Source of the DNA: Blastochloris tepida
Lineage (GTDB): Bacteria; Pseudomonadota; Alphaproteobacteria; Rhizobiales; Xanthobacteraceae
Length of the DNA stretch: 64,000 nucleotides
NCBI RefSeq assembly: GCF_003966715.1
Contig: NZ_AP018907.1
Location: 2,778,001 to 2,842,000, forward strand
Reading direction: 5' to 3'
The translations under genes and the position numbers were made by a program. The notes under the pieces were generated by a model. That model ran no database searches. It saw only the letters and a list, made by a program, of their open reading frames with translations, and was not told where the DNA came from. Shown here piece after piece: positions 55,424 to 64,000 of this stretch; within the stretch, counting starts at the first letter, position 1, and each line of letters starts with the position of its first letter.

Positions 55424-55456
55424 GTTGCTCGCGCGGCTGACGCCGCTTGCCCGGGA
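55424..55456. repeat. Right half of the palindromic repeat split by the IS110 element
   Basis: GTTGCTCGCGCGGCTGACGC followed by CGCTTGCCCGGGATGAC. The left half is GCGATCCCGGGTTG ending at 54275. Together they form the hairpin GATCCCGGG ... CCCGGGATGAC. Confidence 0.85.
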
Positions 55457-55486
55457 TGACAGAGGATGTACGGAAACCACGCCGGT

Positions 55487-55530
55487 CGTCCCCGGCGAGC
55501 GCGGCTTGGCCGCGCGAGGGAAGGGGACCC
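55487..55530. repeat. Degenerate palindromic repeat
   Basis: GGTCGTCCCCGGCGAGCGCG ... GCGCGAGGGAAGGGGACCC, another member of the same family, 31 bp after the split copy. Confidence 0.5.
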
Positions 55531-55557
55531 ACGGGACGCGGCGCCGCATTCGCCTTC

Positions 55558-55600
55558 ATACGGTTTCCGGTATTCCGAAGAGATCAACCGGAAACCGTAT
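55558..55600. repeat. 43-bp short form of the ATACGGTTTCCGG repeat
   Basis: ATACGGTTTCCGG ... CCGGAAACCGTAT with 13-bp perfect ends. Its reverse complement matches the first ~40 bp of the repeats at 17326 and 18334. It lies in the 366 bp between the IS110 element and msrP. Confidence 0.8.
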
Positions 55601-55793
55601 CGCCCACCCGCCATCCATTTCGGCGGAAACGGTTATGGGTTCCCTTCCCGACCGCCTGACGGCGGTCGCCGGGAACGACCGGCGGCATCGCCGATGTTCA
55701 CTCACCGCCGTACTTCTCCATCGCCCATTCGTGACTTGCCTCGGCCGGCATTTCGGGCGGAATGGAGCGGTCCTCTTCCCCCCGGGAGGCACC

Positions 55794-56801
55794 ATGGCGA
55801 ATTCCATCGGCCGGCCGGCGATCCACCGCAGGCGCGGTTGGGCGTTGCCCGACAGCGCGGCGGCGCCCGAACACGTCTATCTCAACCGACGCGCCATCCT
55901 GGCCGGGCTTTCCGGCGCGGCGATCGCCACGCCGGCGGCGGCCGACTGGCTCGACGTGTTCCGCAGCGAGCCGCCACCCCCGCACGCCGCCGACCCCACC
56001 GCCGATCTCTACCCGGTGGCGCGCAACCCCGCCTACACGCTCGACCGGCCGCTGACGCCCGAGCCGCTGGTGGTCGGCAACGTCAATTACTACGAGTTCT
56101 CCTCCGACAAGCCGACGGCCTCGCGCCTCGCTCAGCGCCTCGACATCCGGCCGTGGACGGTGACGATCGACGGACTGGTCGAGGCCGAGACGACCGTCGA
56201 CATCGACACGCTGATCCGCCGCTTCGCGCTGGAGGAGCGCACCTATCGCCACCGCTGCGTCGAGGCGTGGTGGATCGCCGTGCCGTGGACCGGCTTTCCG
56301 ATGGCCAAGCTGATCGCGTTCGCCAAGCCGCTGTCGTCGGCGCGCTATGTGCGCTTCGAGACCTTCGGCAATTCGCCGGTGGCGCCGGGCCATCGCCAGA
56401 GCTGGTATCCGTGGCCCTATACCGACGCCTTCACCATCGAGGAGTGCGTGAACGAACTGGCGCTGATCGGCACCGGCGCCTATGGCAAACCGCTCGACCG
56501 CGCCAATGGCGCACCCTTGCGGGCGATCCTGCCGTGGAAGTACGGCTTCAAGCAGGCCAAGGGCATCGTGCGCGTGACCTTCCTCGATAAGCGGCCCAAG
56601 GGCTTCTGGGAGACGGTGCAGGGGTTCGAATACGGTTTCTGGGCCAATGTGAACCCGGACGTCCCGCACCCGCGCTGGAGCCAGGCGACCGAGCGCGACC
56701 TCGCCACCGGCGAGCGGCGGCCGACGCAGATCTTCAACGGCTATGGCGAATTCGTCGCCCACCTCTATGAGGGCAAGGCGGGCGAGCGGCTGTTCATGTA
56801 G
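55794..56801 (+). CDS. msrP: Protein-methionine-sulfoxide reductase catalytic subunit MsrP
   Basis: 335 residues from ATG at 55794 with GGGAGG upstream. A twin-arginine-like signal NRRAILAGLSGAAIATPAAA (residues 31-50) would send the folded molybdoenzyme to the periplasm. The sulfite-oxidase-like fold carries the molybdenum-ligand Cys155 in YRHRCVEAWWIAVPWTGFPM. Family motifs NYYEFSSDKPTASRLAQRL and WYPWPYTDAFTIEECVNELA are present. MsrP repairs oxidised methionine in periplasmic proteins using electrons from the haem membrane protein MsrQ. No msrQ gene follows; the downstream gene is on the other strand. Confidence 0.93.
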   Translation: MANSIGRPAIHRRRGWALPDSAAAPEHVYLNRRAILAGLSGAAIATPAAADWLDVFRSEPPPPHAADPTADLYPVARNPAYTLDRPLTPEPLVVGNVNYYEFSSDKPTASRLAQRLDIRPWTVTIDGLVEAETTVDIDTLIRRFALEERTYRHRCVEAWWIAVPWTGFPMAKLIAFAKPLSSARYVRFETFGNSPVAPGHRQSWYPWPYTDAFTIEECVNELALIGTGAYGKPLDRANGAPLRAILPWKYGFKQAKGIVRVTFLDKRPKGFWETVQGFEYGFWANVNPDVPHPRWSQATERDLATGERRPTQIFNGYGEFVAHLYEGKAGERLFM

Positions 56802-56813
56802 GACCGCGCCTTC

Positions 56814-56986
56814 GTCATCCCGGGCAGGCAGCGAAGCTGCGCGAGCAACCCGGGATCGTCATCAGAAAAGGCGAAAACTCCCCGCACGGTCCCGGGTCTC
56901 GCTGACGCTCGCCCGGGACGACGCGAGATGGCAAACGGTCCCGGCTCGGCGCCGGATGCTGCGCATCCCGCGCCGTCCGGGACGAC
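56814..56986. repeat. Three palindromic intergenic repeats, including an empty IS110 target site
   Basis: At 56814-56861, GTCATCCCGGGCAGGCAGCG ... GCGAGCAACCCGGGATCGTC; at 56885-56924, ACGGTCCCGGGTCTCGCTGA ... GCCCGGGACGACG; at 56936-56986, ACGGTCCCGGCTCGGCGCCG ... CCGTCCGGGACGACAG. The first, read on the minus strand, contains ATCCCGGGTTGCTCGC, the full target of the IS110 element, uninterrupted. The cluster fills the gap between convergent msrP and the LysR gene. Confidence 0.85.
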
Positions 56987-57001
56987 AGCCGCCCCGCGCG
57001 C

Positions 57002-57889
57002 TCAGAAACTCCAGCGGCTGGCCTTGGAGACCAGGAAGTCGCGGAACGCTTGCACGCGGGCCACCGACTTCAGCTCCTGCGGATAGACGAAATAGGCCTC
57101 AAGCCCCGGCGAATTGTCGGGGAAGAGCTGCACCAGCCCCGAGCCGTCCTCGACCATGTAGTCGGGCAGCATGCCGATGCCGAGCCCGCGCTCGACCGCC
57201 TGCTTGAGCGCCAGGATGTTGTTGACCCGGATCCAGGAGCGCCGCGGCTCGCGGCCCTCGCGCCCGGCGATCTCCAGCCAGTTGGTGTTCTGCAGATAGC
57301 TCGGGATCGACCCGCCGAACGAGATCAGCCGGTGGCGCTCGAGGTCGTCATAGGTGCGCGGCTGGCCGTGATGCTTCAGATAGTCGGCGCTGGCATAGGC
57401 GTGGAAATGCACGGTGAACAGCTTGCGCTGCACCAGATCGGCCTGCACCGGCTGGCGCATGCGCAGCGCCACGTCGGCCTCGCGCATGGCGAGGTCGAGT
57501 TCCTCGTCGGTCAGGATCAGGGTCAGGCGGATGTCGGGGAACTTCTCGGCGAACTCGCCGAGCCGCGGCGTCAGCCAATGGGTGCCGAGCCCGACGGTGG
57601 TGGTGACCTTGAGCTCGCCATTGGGGCGGTCGCGGCTGTCGGTCAGCTCGCTGCGCGCCGCCTCCAGCTTGACGAACACGTCGTGGGCGGTGCGGTAGAG
57701 CAGTTCGCCCTGCTCGGTGAGGATCAGGCCGCGGGCGTGGCGGTGGAACAGCGGAACGTGCAGTTCCTGCTCCAGCGCCGACACCTGCCGGCTGACCGCC
57801 GACTGCGACAGGCCGAGCGCCTCGCCGGCATGGGTGAACGATCCGGCCTCGGCGGCCGCGTGAAAGATTTTCAGCTTGTCCCAGTCCAT
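57002..57889 (-). CDS. LysR-family transcriptional regulator
   Basis: 295 residues from ATG at 57889 (MDWDKLKIFHAAAEAGSFTH); an ATG at 57943 would add 18 residues and is less typical. The helix-turn-helix is GEALGLSQSAVSRQVSALEQ ELHVPLFHR. The effector-binding domain follows (GELKVTTTVGLGTHWLTPRL, LVSFGG-like LISFGGSIPS). It is downstream of trxB on the same strand (190-bp gap), an arrangement seen in other Rhizobiales; whether it controls trxB is unknown. Confidence 0.9.
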   Translation of the reverse strand: MDWDKLKIFHAAAEAGSFTHAGEALGLSQSAVSRQVSALEQELHVPLFHRHARGLILTEQGELLYRTAHDVFVKLEAARSELTDSRDRPNGELKVTTTVGLGTHWLTPRLGEFAEKFPDIRLTLILTDEELDLAMREADVALRMRQPVQADLVQRKLFTVHFHAYASADYLKHHGQPRTYDDLERHRLISFGGSIPSYLQNTNWLEIAGREGREPRRSWIRVNNILALKQAVERGLGIGMLPDYMVEDGSGLVQLFPDNSPGLEAYFVYPQELKSVARVQAFRDFLVSKASRWSF

Positions 57890-58079
57890 TGTCGCGGCCT
57901 CAGCCCGCGCAGCGACCATTTTCCGCAGATCCTGCTGCGGCATGCCGTGCCTGCCAGAATGATGGCACAGCTTTGCATAAACTGCACAACAGCAAAAGTG
58001 GGATGCAAAAATGTGTCTTGACCGATCGCCTTCCGTGATGACCGGCCTGTGAAACGATGTCGCAGCTCGTCCGCTGGAT

Positions 58080-59042
58080 TTACTCCGCCGCCGCCGAGGC
58101 CGGCGCGGCTTCGGCCGCCAGGAAGCGCTCGGCCTCCAGCGCCGCCATGCAGCCCATGCCCGCCGCCGTCACCGCCTGACGGTAGACGTCGTCGGCGACA
58201 TCGCCGGCCGCGAACACGCCGGGCACGCTGGTGGCGGTGGAATAGGGCGCGACCCACAGATAGCCGTTGGGCTTCATCTTCAGCTGGCCCTCGAACAGCG
58301 CGGTGGCCGGGGCGTGGCCGATGGCCACGAACAGCCCGTCGACGGCGCGCTCGCTGACCTCGCCGGTCAGCACGTTCTTCAGCCGCACGGCGGTCACCCT
58401 GGACGGCGACGCCTCACCCAGGATGTCCTCGACCGCGTGGTTCCACACCACCTCGACCTTGGGATTGGCGAACAGCCGCTCCTGCAGGATCTTCTCGGCG
58501 CGGAAAGCGTCGCGGCGGTGCACCACCGTCACCTTGGCGGCGAAATGGGTGAGGAACAGCGCCTCCTCCACCGCCGAATTGCCGCCGCCGACCACCATCA
58601 CGTTCCTGCCGCGGAAGAAGAAGCCGTCGCAGGTGGCGCAGGCCGACACGCCGAAGCCGCGGAAGGCGGTCTCCGACGGCAGGCCCAGCCACTTGGCCTG
58701 GGCGCCAGTGGCGATGATCAGCGATTCGGCGAGCCACACCTCGCCCGACTCGCACACCAGCCGAAACGGCCGGGCCGAGAGGTCCACGCTCTCAACCAGA
58801 TCGGTGACGATGCGGGTGCCGACGCGCTCGGCCTGCAGCCGCATCTGCTCCATCAGCTCCGGGCCCTGAATCGGCTCGGCGAAGCCCGGATAGTTCTCGA
58901 CCTCGGTTGTCACCGTGAGCTGGCCGCCGGGCTGCAGGCCCTGGATCAGCACCGGCTGCAGCAGCGCGCGCGCCGCATAGATGGCGGCGGTGTAGCCGGC
59001 CGGGCCGGAACCGATGATGACGAGCTTGGCGTGGGTGGTCAT
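58080..59042 (-). CDS. trxB: Thioredoxin-disulfide reductase
   Basis: 320 residues. FAD site VIIGSGPAGYTAAIYAARA, redox-active CATC (Cys135, Cys138) in GVSACATCDGFFFRGRNVMV, NADPH site VVGGGNSAVEEALFLTHF and C-terminal FAD contact GVFAAGDVADDVYRQAVTAA GMGCMAALEAERFL. The flavoenzyme reduces thioredoxin with NADPH in the cytoplasm. The start codon overlaps the stop of the ELM1-like gene by ATGA, so the two are translationally coupled. Ends with a short Ala-rich tail. Confidence 0.95.
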   Translation of the reverse strand: MTTHAKLVIIGSGPAGYTAAIYAARALLQPVLIQGLQPGGQLTVTTEVENYPGFAEPIQGPELMEQMRLQAERVGTRIVTDLVESVDLSARPFRLVCESGEVWLAESLIIATGAQAKWLGLPSETAFRGFGVSACATCDGFFFRGRNVMVVGGGNSAVEEALFLTHFAAKVTVVHRRDAFRAEKILQERLFANPKVEVVWNHAVEDILGEASPSRVTAVRLKNVLTGEVSERAVDGLFVAIGHAPATALFEGQLKMKPNGYLWVAPYSTATSVPGVFAAGDVADDVYRQAVTAAGMGCMAALEAERFLAAEAAPASAAAE

Positions 59043-60148
59043 CCGGCGCTCCTCGGGGGTTCGGGGTCGGGGGCAGGATCGCGAACGGTCTCGGCCGCCG
59101 TCTCAGGCTCCGGCGCCGGCTCCGATTCGGGCACCGGCTCCGGCTCGGGTTCCGGCTGGGGCGGCGGGGCCAGAGCGGCGCAGTGCGCCTCAAAGCGCCG
59201 GGCGATCTCGGCGGCGATCTCCGGCGTCGCGTCCAGGGGTTGGTAGGGGGTGCCGTCGAGCATGCCGGCGAACGGCTTCAGCGCGCCGTGGCGGGCGAGA
59301 CCGTCGAGGAAGCGGCGGATCTTGCGGCTGCCGCCGGTCGGCGTGAACACGAAGATCGGCGCGCCGGTGGCCGCCGCCTCGCTGATCATGTTGACCGAAT
59401 CGGCGGTGGCGACCACCGCGTCGGCCGCCGCCAGGAAGGCGAGGTAGGGATTGTCGCCCTGCCCATCATAGAGCAGGTGCGGGAACGGCGCGAGCTGGGC
59501 GCGGACGATTGCCGTAACGGCCGGCGGTGTGCGGCGCGAGGTCGTCACCATCAGCGAGGCGCCGCTGCGGGCGAGCCGGCCGAGGTCGCCGCCGAGCCGG
59601 GCCGAATCGGCGTCGCTATAGCGGTAATCCTTGCTCGGGCCGCCGATCAGCACCGCCACCCTTGGTCCCGGCAAGGCTGCGATCTCCGGGCGCAGGGCGG
59701 CGCGCTCGGCCGCCAGCGCCGCCGCCGAGACCCGGTGCGGCGAGGTGAGCGTGACCATGACGTTCTTGCCGCGCAGCCGGTCGTGCGCCGGCACCCACAG
59801 GAAGTCGGCGGCGCGGCGGCCGCGGCGCGGATCCTTCAGGATCACCGTGAAGGTGCGGCCGCCCGACGCCTGCTTGACCGCCTGGACATAGGGGGCGGCG
59901 CGGCGGCCCGAGGCGATGACGAGATCGGGAAAGGGCGGGGCGATCGGGCTTCCCGCCCGGTCGGGCCGGTCGGCCGGCGGCACCGGGGCGAAGGGGCCGA
60001 GCCACACCCAGGGCGCGCGCGGCCGAACCCGGCGAATCTGCGGCTCGACGTCCAGGGCCGCGGCCACCCCCAGGCACTGCACCTCGTCGCCGGCCTTGCC
60101 GTCGGTGAGGATCCAGACCGTGGTGTCGCGAGGGATGCCGGGCGCCAT
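59039..60148 (-). CDS. ELM1/DUF1022 family protein
   Basis: 369 residues from ATG at 60148. VWILTDGKAGDEVQCLGVAA, then FPDLVIASGRRAAPYVQAVK, LPGPRVAVLIGGPSKDYRYS, TSRRTPPAVTAIVRAQLA and ADSVNMISEAAATGAPIFVF are characteristic of the mitochondrial-fission ELM1-like family, a GT-B-like fold of unknown bacterial function common in Alphaproteobacteria. The last ~45 residues are a Pro/Glu repeat (PQPEPEPEPVPESEPAPEPE), probably disordered. Overlaps trxB by ATGA. Confidence 0.85.
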   Translation of the reverse strand: MAPGIPRDTTVWILTDGKAGDEVQCLGVAAALDVEPQIRRVRPRAPWVWLGPFAPVPPADRPDRAGSPIAPPFPDLVIASGRRAAPYVQAVKQASGGRTFTVILKDPRRGRRAADFLWVPAHDRLRGKNVMVTLTSPHRVSAAALAAERAALRPEIAALPGPRVAVLIGGPSKDYRYSDADSARLGGDLGRLARSGASLMVTTSRRTPPAVTAIVRAQLAPFPHLLYDGQGDNPYLAFLAAADAVVATADSVNMISEAAATGAPIFVFTPTGGSRKIRRFLDGLARHGALKPFAGMLDGTPYQPLDATPEIAAEIARRFEAHCAALAPPPQPEPEPEPVPESEPAPEPETAAETVRDPAPDPEPPRSAG

Positions 60149-60407
60149 ATGCCGGCCTTGCCGGATCGCGCGCGCCCGCGCAAGGGGAAACCGCTCCGGA
60201 GGAGCGGTTCGGCGGGGGACAACCGGGCATCGGCCCGCGCGGATCTTGCCCGCAGGTGGAGCGCCACGCAATTTTGTTTCGCGCGGCGTCCGGCTCTGCT
60301 AGAAGCGGAACCATCGGTGTGCGCGCTCCGCGCCGCCCGCCGGGATGGGGCGCTATGGCCCCTGCCCCGATGGTCTTCCCCCGAAGCATTCGACTTGCGA
60401 GGTTGCC

Positions 60408-60890
60408 GTGCCGATCCGTCTCGACGCCATCGACCGCAGGATCCTGGCCGAGCTGCAGGCGGACGGCCGGATGACCAATGTCGAGCTGGCGCGCCGGGTC
60501 GGCATCTCGGCGCCGCCCTGCCTGCGGCGGGTGCGGGCGCTGGAGGAGGCGGGCTTCATCCGCGGCTACCGCGCGCTGCTCGACGAGAAGCTGCTCGACT
60601 TCGAGGTGGTGTGCTTCGCCATGGTGCATCTGGCAAGCCAGGCCGACGCCGACCTCAAGGCGTTCGAGGCGTTCGTGCGCAGCGCGCCTTTGGTGCGTGA
60701 ATGCTGGATGCTGTCGGGCGAGATCGACTTCGTGCTGAAGTGTGTGGCGCCGGACCTCGCCACCTTCCAGGCGTTCGTCGCGGAACTGACGGCGGCGCCG
60801 GCGGTGAAGAACGTCAAGACCTCGCTGACGCTGCGCTGCTCCAAGGACGCGGCGCTGGTGCCGCTGGAGCTGCCGCCGGCCGAGGAGTGA
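60408..60890 (+). CDS. Lrp/AsnC-family transcriptional regulator
   Basis: 160 residues from GTG at 60408 with GCGAGG upstream. An ATG at 60345 would add 21 unconserved residues. The N-terminal helix-turn-helix is LDAIDRRILAELQADGRMTN VELARRVGISAPPCLRRVRA LEEAGFIRGYRALLDEKLL. The C-terminal RAM domain (VRECWMLSGEIDFVLKCVAP) binds small molecules, usually amino acids, and drives oligomerisation. Its target is not visible: the ELM1-like gene is divergent, 259 bp away, and is the nearest candidate. Confidence 0.92.
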   Translation: MPIRLDAIDRRILAELQADGRMTNVELARRVGISAPPCLRRVRALEEAGFIRGYRALLDEKLLDFEVVCFAMVHLASQADADLKAFEAFVRSAPLVRECWMLSGEIDFVLKCVAPDLATFQAFVAELTAAPAVKNVKTSLTLRCSKDAALVPLELPPAEE

Positions 60891-60949
60891 GCGCGTCTTC
60901 CGCCGTTCTGGGATCGCTGTCCGGACGATGCCCCCTTTTGCGGAAAACG

Positions 60950-60985
60950 GTCCCGGGCCTTCGGCCCTTGCCCGAGAGGACAGGG
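60950..60985. repeat. Palindromic intergenic repeat
   Basis: ACGGTCCCGGGCCTTCGGCC ... CTTGCCCGAGAGGACAG, a degenerate member of the GTCCCGGG family, between the convergent Lrp and GtrA genes. Confidence 0.6.
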
Positions 60986-61002
60986 CTCCCCCTCCCCCAA
61001 CG

Positions 61003-61392
61003 TCAGGCTGCGTCGCGGAAGGTCCAGAAGCGGTTGCCTAGGAAGGTCCACACCAGCACGATGCCGGTGGTGATGACCTGTGCCACGAGCCAGTGCAGCC
61101 CGGCGCGGGTGGTCAGCACCTCCATCAGCAGGCCGGTGAGCACGAAGGCCACCCCCGCCACCACCGCGAAGCGCGGCACGGCGGCGGCATGGCTGCGCGC
61201 GCTGTCGAAGGTGAAGCGCCGGTTGAGCACGTAGGACACCACGCCGCCGACCGTGAAGCCAATGAGCGCGGCGAGGCTCGCCCGCAGGCTGGCCGCCTCC
61301 ACCAGCAGGGCCAGCACGGCATAGTGGGCGGCGGTGGCGACGGCGCCGACCCCAGCGAAGGCGGCGAACTGGCGGGCGAGGCGCTTGAGCAT
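61003..61392 (-). CDS. GtrA-family membrane protein
   Basis: 129 residues from ATG at 61392, with four hydrophobic segments: AAFAGVGAVATAAHYAVLAL, LAALIGFTVGGVVSYVLNRR, FAVVAGVAFVLTGLLMEVLT and VAQVITTGIVLVWTFLGNRF. FTFDSARS and NRFWTF are family motifs (a repeated NR-F-W/T-F). GtrA proteins are thought to translocate lipid-linked sugars across the inner membrane in cell-envelope modification. No glycosyltransferase partner lies beside it here. Divergent from carB. Confidence 0.88.
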   Translation of the reverse strand: MLKRLARQFAAFAGVGAVATAAHYAVLALLVEAASLRASLAALIGFTVGGVVSYVLNRRFTFDSARSHAAAVPRFAVVAGVAFVLTGLLMEVLTTRAGLHWLVAQVITTGIVLVWTFLGNRFWTFRDAA

Positions 61393-61449
61393 GGGGCCGG
61401 CATAGCCGGTGGGCAGCGCGCTGTCGACGGCAGCGGCCGGCTTCCCTCC

Positions 61450-61487
61450 CCGGCAATTCTCCTCTAAAGGAGAGGCAGGGTTGCCGG
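61450..61487. repeat. Inverted repeat in the GtrA-carB gap
   Basis: Outer arms CCGGCAA (61450-61456) and TTGCCGG (61481-61487), inner arms TCTCCT and AGGAGA around CTAA. It is in the 177-bp divergent region, about 80 bp upstream of the carB start. It could be an operator, an attenuator-like hairpin or a dispersed repeat. Confidence 0.5.
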
Positions 61488-61569
61488 CCTTTCGGCAATA
61501 GATCGCCCACCGGTGAGGGCGCGCCATGGGGCGCTGCCCTTTTTTCGTGTGCGCCAACAGCACTCTGCC

Positions 61570-64000
<2,431 letters not shown>

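Larger units (their letters stand above)
54276..55427 (+). mobile_element. IS110-family element, 1152 bp, inserted in a palindromic repeat
   Basis: Removing 54276-55427 joins GCGATCCCGGGTTG (ending at 54275) to CTCGCGCGGCTGACGCCGCT, rebuilding a palindromic repeat whose intact homologue lies at 56814-56861 on the other strand (GATCCCGGGTTGCTCGCGC). GTTG is present at both ends (54272-54275 and 55424-55427), so the exact boundary is ambiguous by 4 bp; this is the shared core. There are no terminal inverted repeats. The element has a 177-nt left non-coding part, one gene and a 6-nt right end, the layout of the IS110 subgroup with its guide RNA at the left. Confidence 0.9.

Overview
High-GC chromosomal DNA from an alphaproteobacterium, most likely of the order Hyphomicrobiales (Rhizobiales). 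The inference rests on the GC-rich codon use, a DUF992 exported protein, an ELM1/DUF1022-like protein next to thioredoxin reductase, an alphaproteobacterial-type CarB with an extra insertion, a fabI-ackA-pta-DUF3141 block and abundant GATCCCGG/CCGGGATGAC-type palindromic repeats. Nothing in the window fixes the genus.

Layout. (1) 1-16.1 kb: an exopolysaccharide or O-antigen locus read leftwards. It starts with a polyprenyl-phosphate sugar-phosphotransferase, followed by a methyltransferase, a TupA-like ATP-grasp protein, a Wzx flippase, two GT4 glycosyltransferases around a Wzy-like polymerase, a WcaF-like acetyltransferase, a GT2, a methyltransferase broken by an IS1634-family element, a glycosyltransferase remnant, an SGNH hydrolase and a GT4 that leaves the window. 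Several junctions are 4-bp ATGA overlaps, so the genes look translationally coupled. A NusG/RfaH-like antiterminator is divergent at the head. (2) 16.1-24.2 kb: an AI-2E-family membrane protein, then fabI, ackA, pta and a DUF3141 (PHA-synthase-like) gene. (3) 24.3-28.7 kb: an RND efflux adaptor and pump. (4) 29-40.4 kb: a late flagellar cluster (flgL, flgK, FlgN-like, small ORF, flgE, flgD, fliS, fliD, flagellin) headed by an ECF sigma factor and interrupted by an IS481-family element. (5) 41-49.4 kb: an uncharacterised His-rich protein that may be a distant PvcA/Dit1-type enzyme with an EamA transporter, a creatininase-family protein, MarR, ChrA and a GGDEF-EAL protein. (6) 50-64 kb: aspartate aminotransferase, DUF992 protein, an EF-G paralogue, an IS110-family element, msrP, LysR, trxB, ELM1-like, Lrp, GtrA and the 5' part of carB.

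The most striking signal is the IS110 element (54276-55427). Its 177-nt left non-coding end carries four short segments that read as the guides of a bridge RNA. Two match the two halves of the palindromic repeat in which the element sits. The other two match the element's own two ends. A second, unoccupied copy of the same target lies 1.4 kb downstream. Other notable signals are a clean IS1634 insertion with a 5-bp duplication inside the methyltransferase, a relic glycosyltransferase start, recurrent 15-bp tandem repeats, and a ~124-bp repeat pair flanking fabI.
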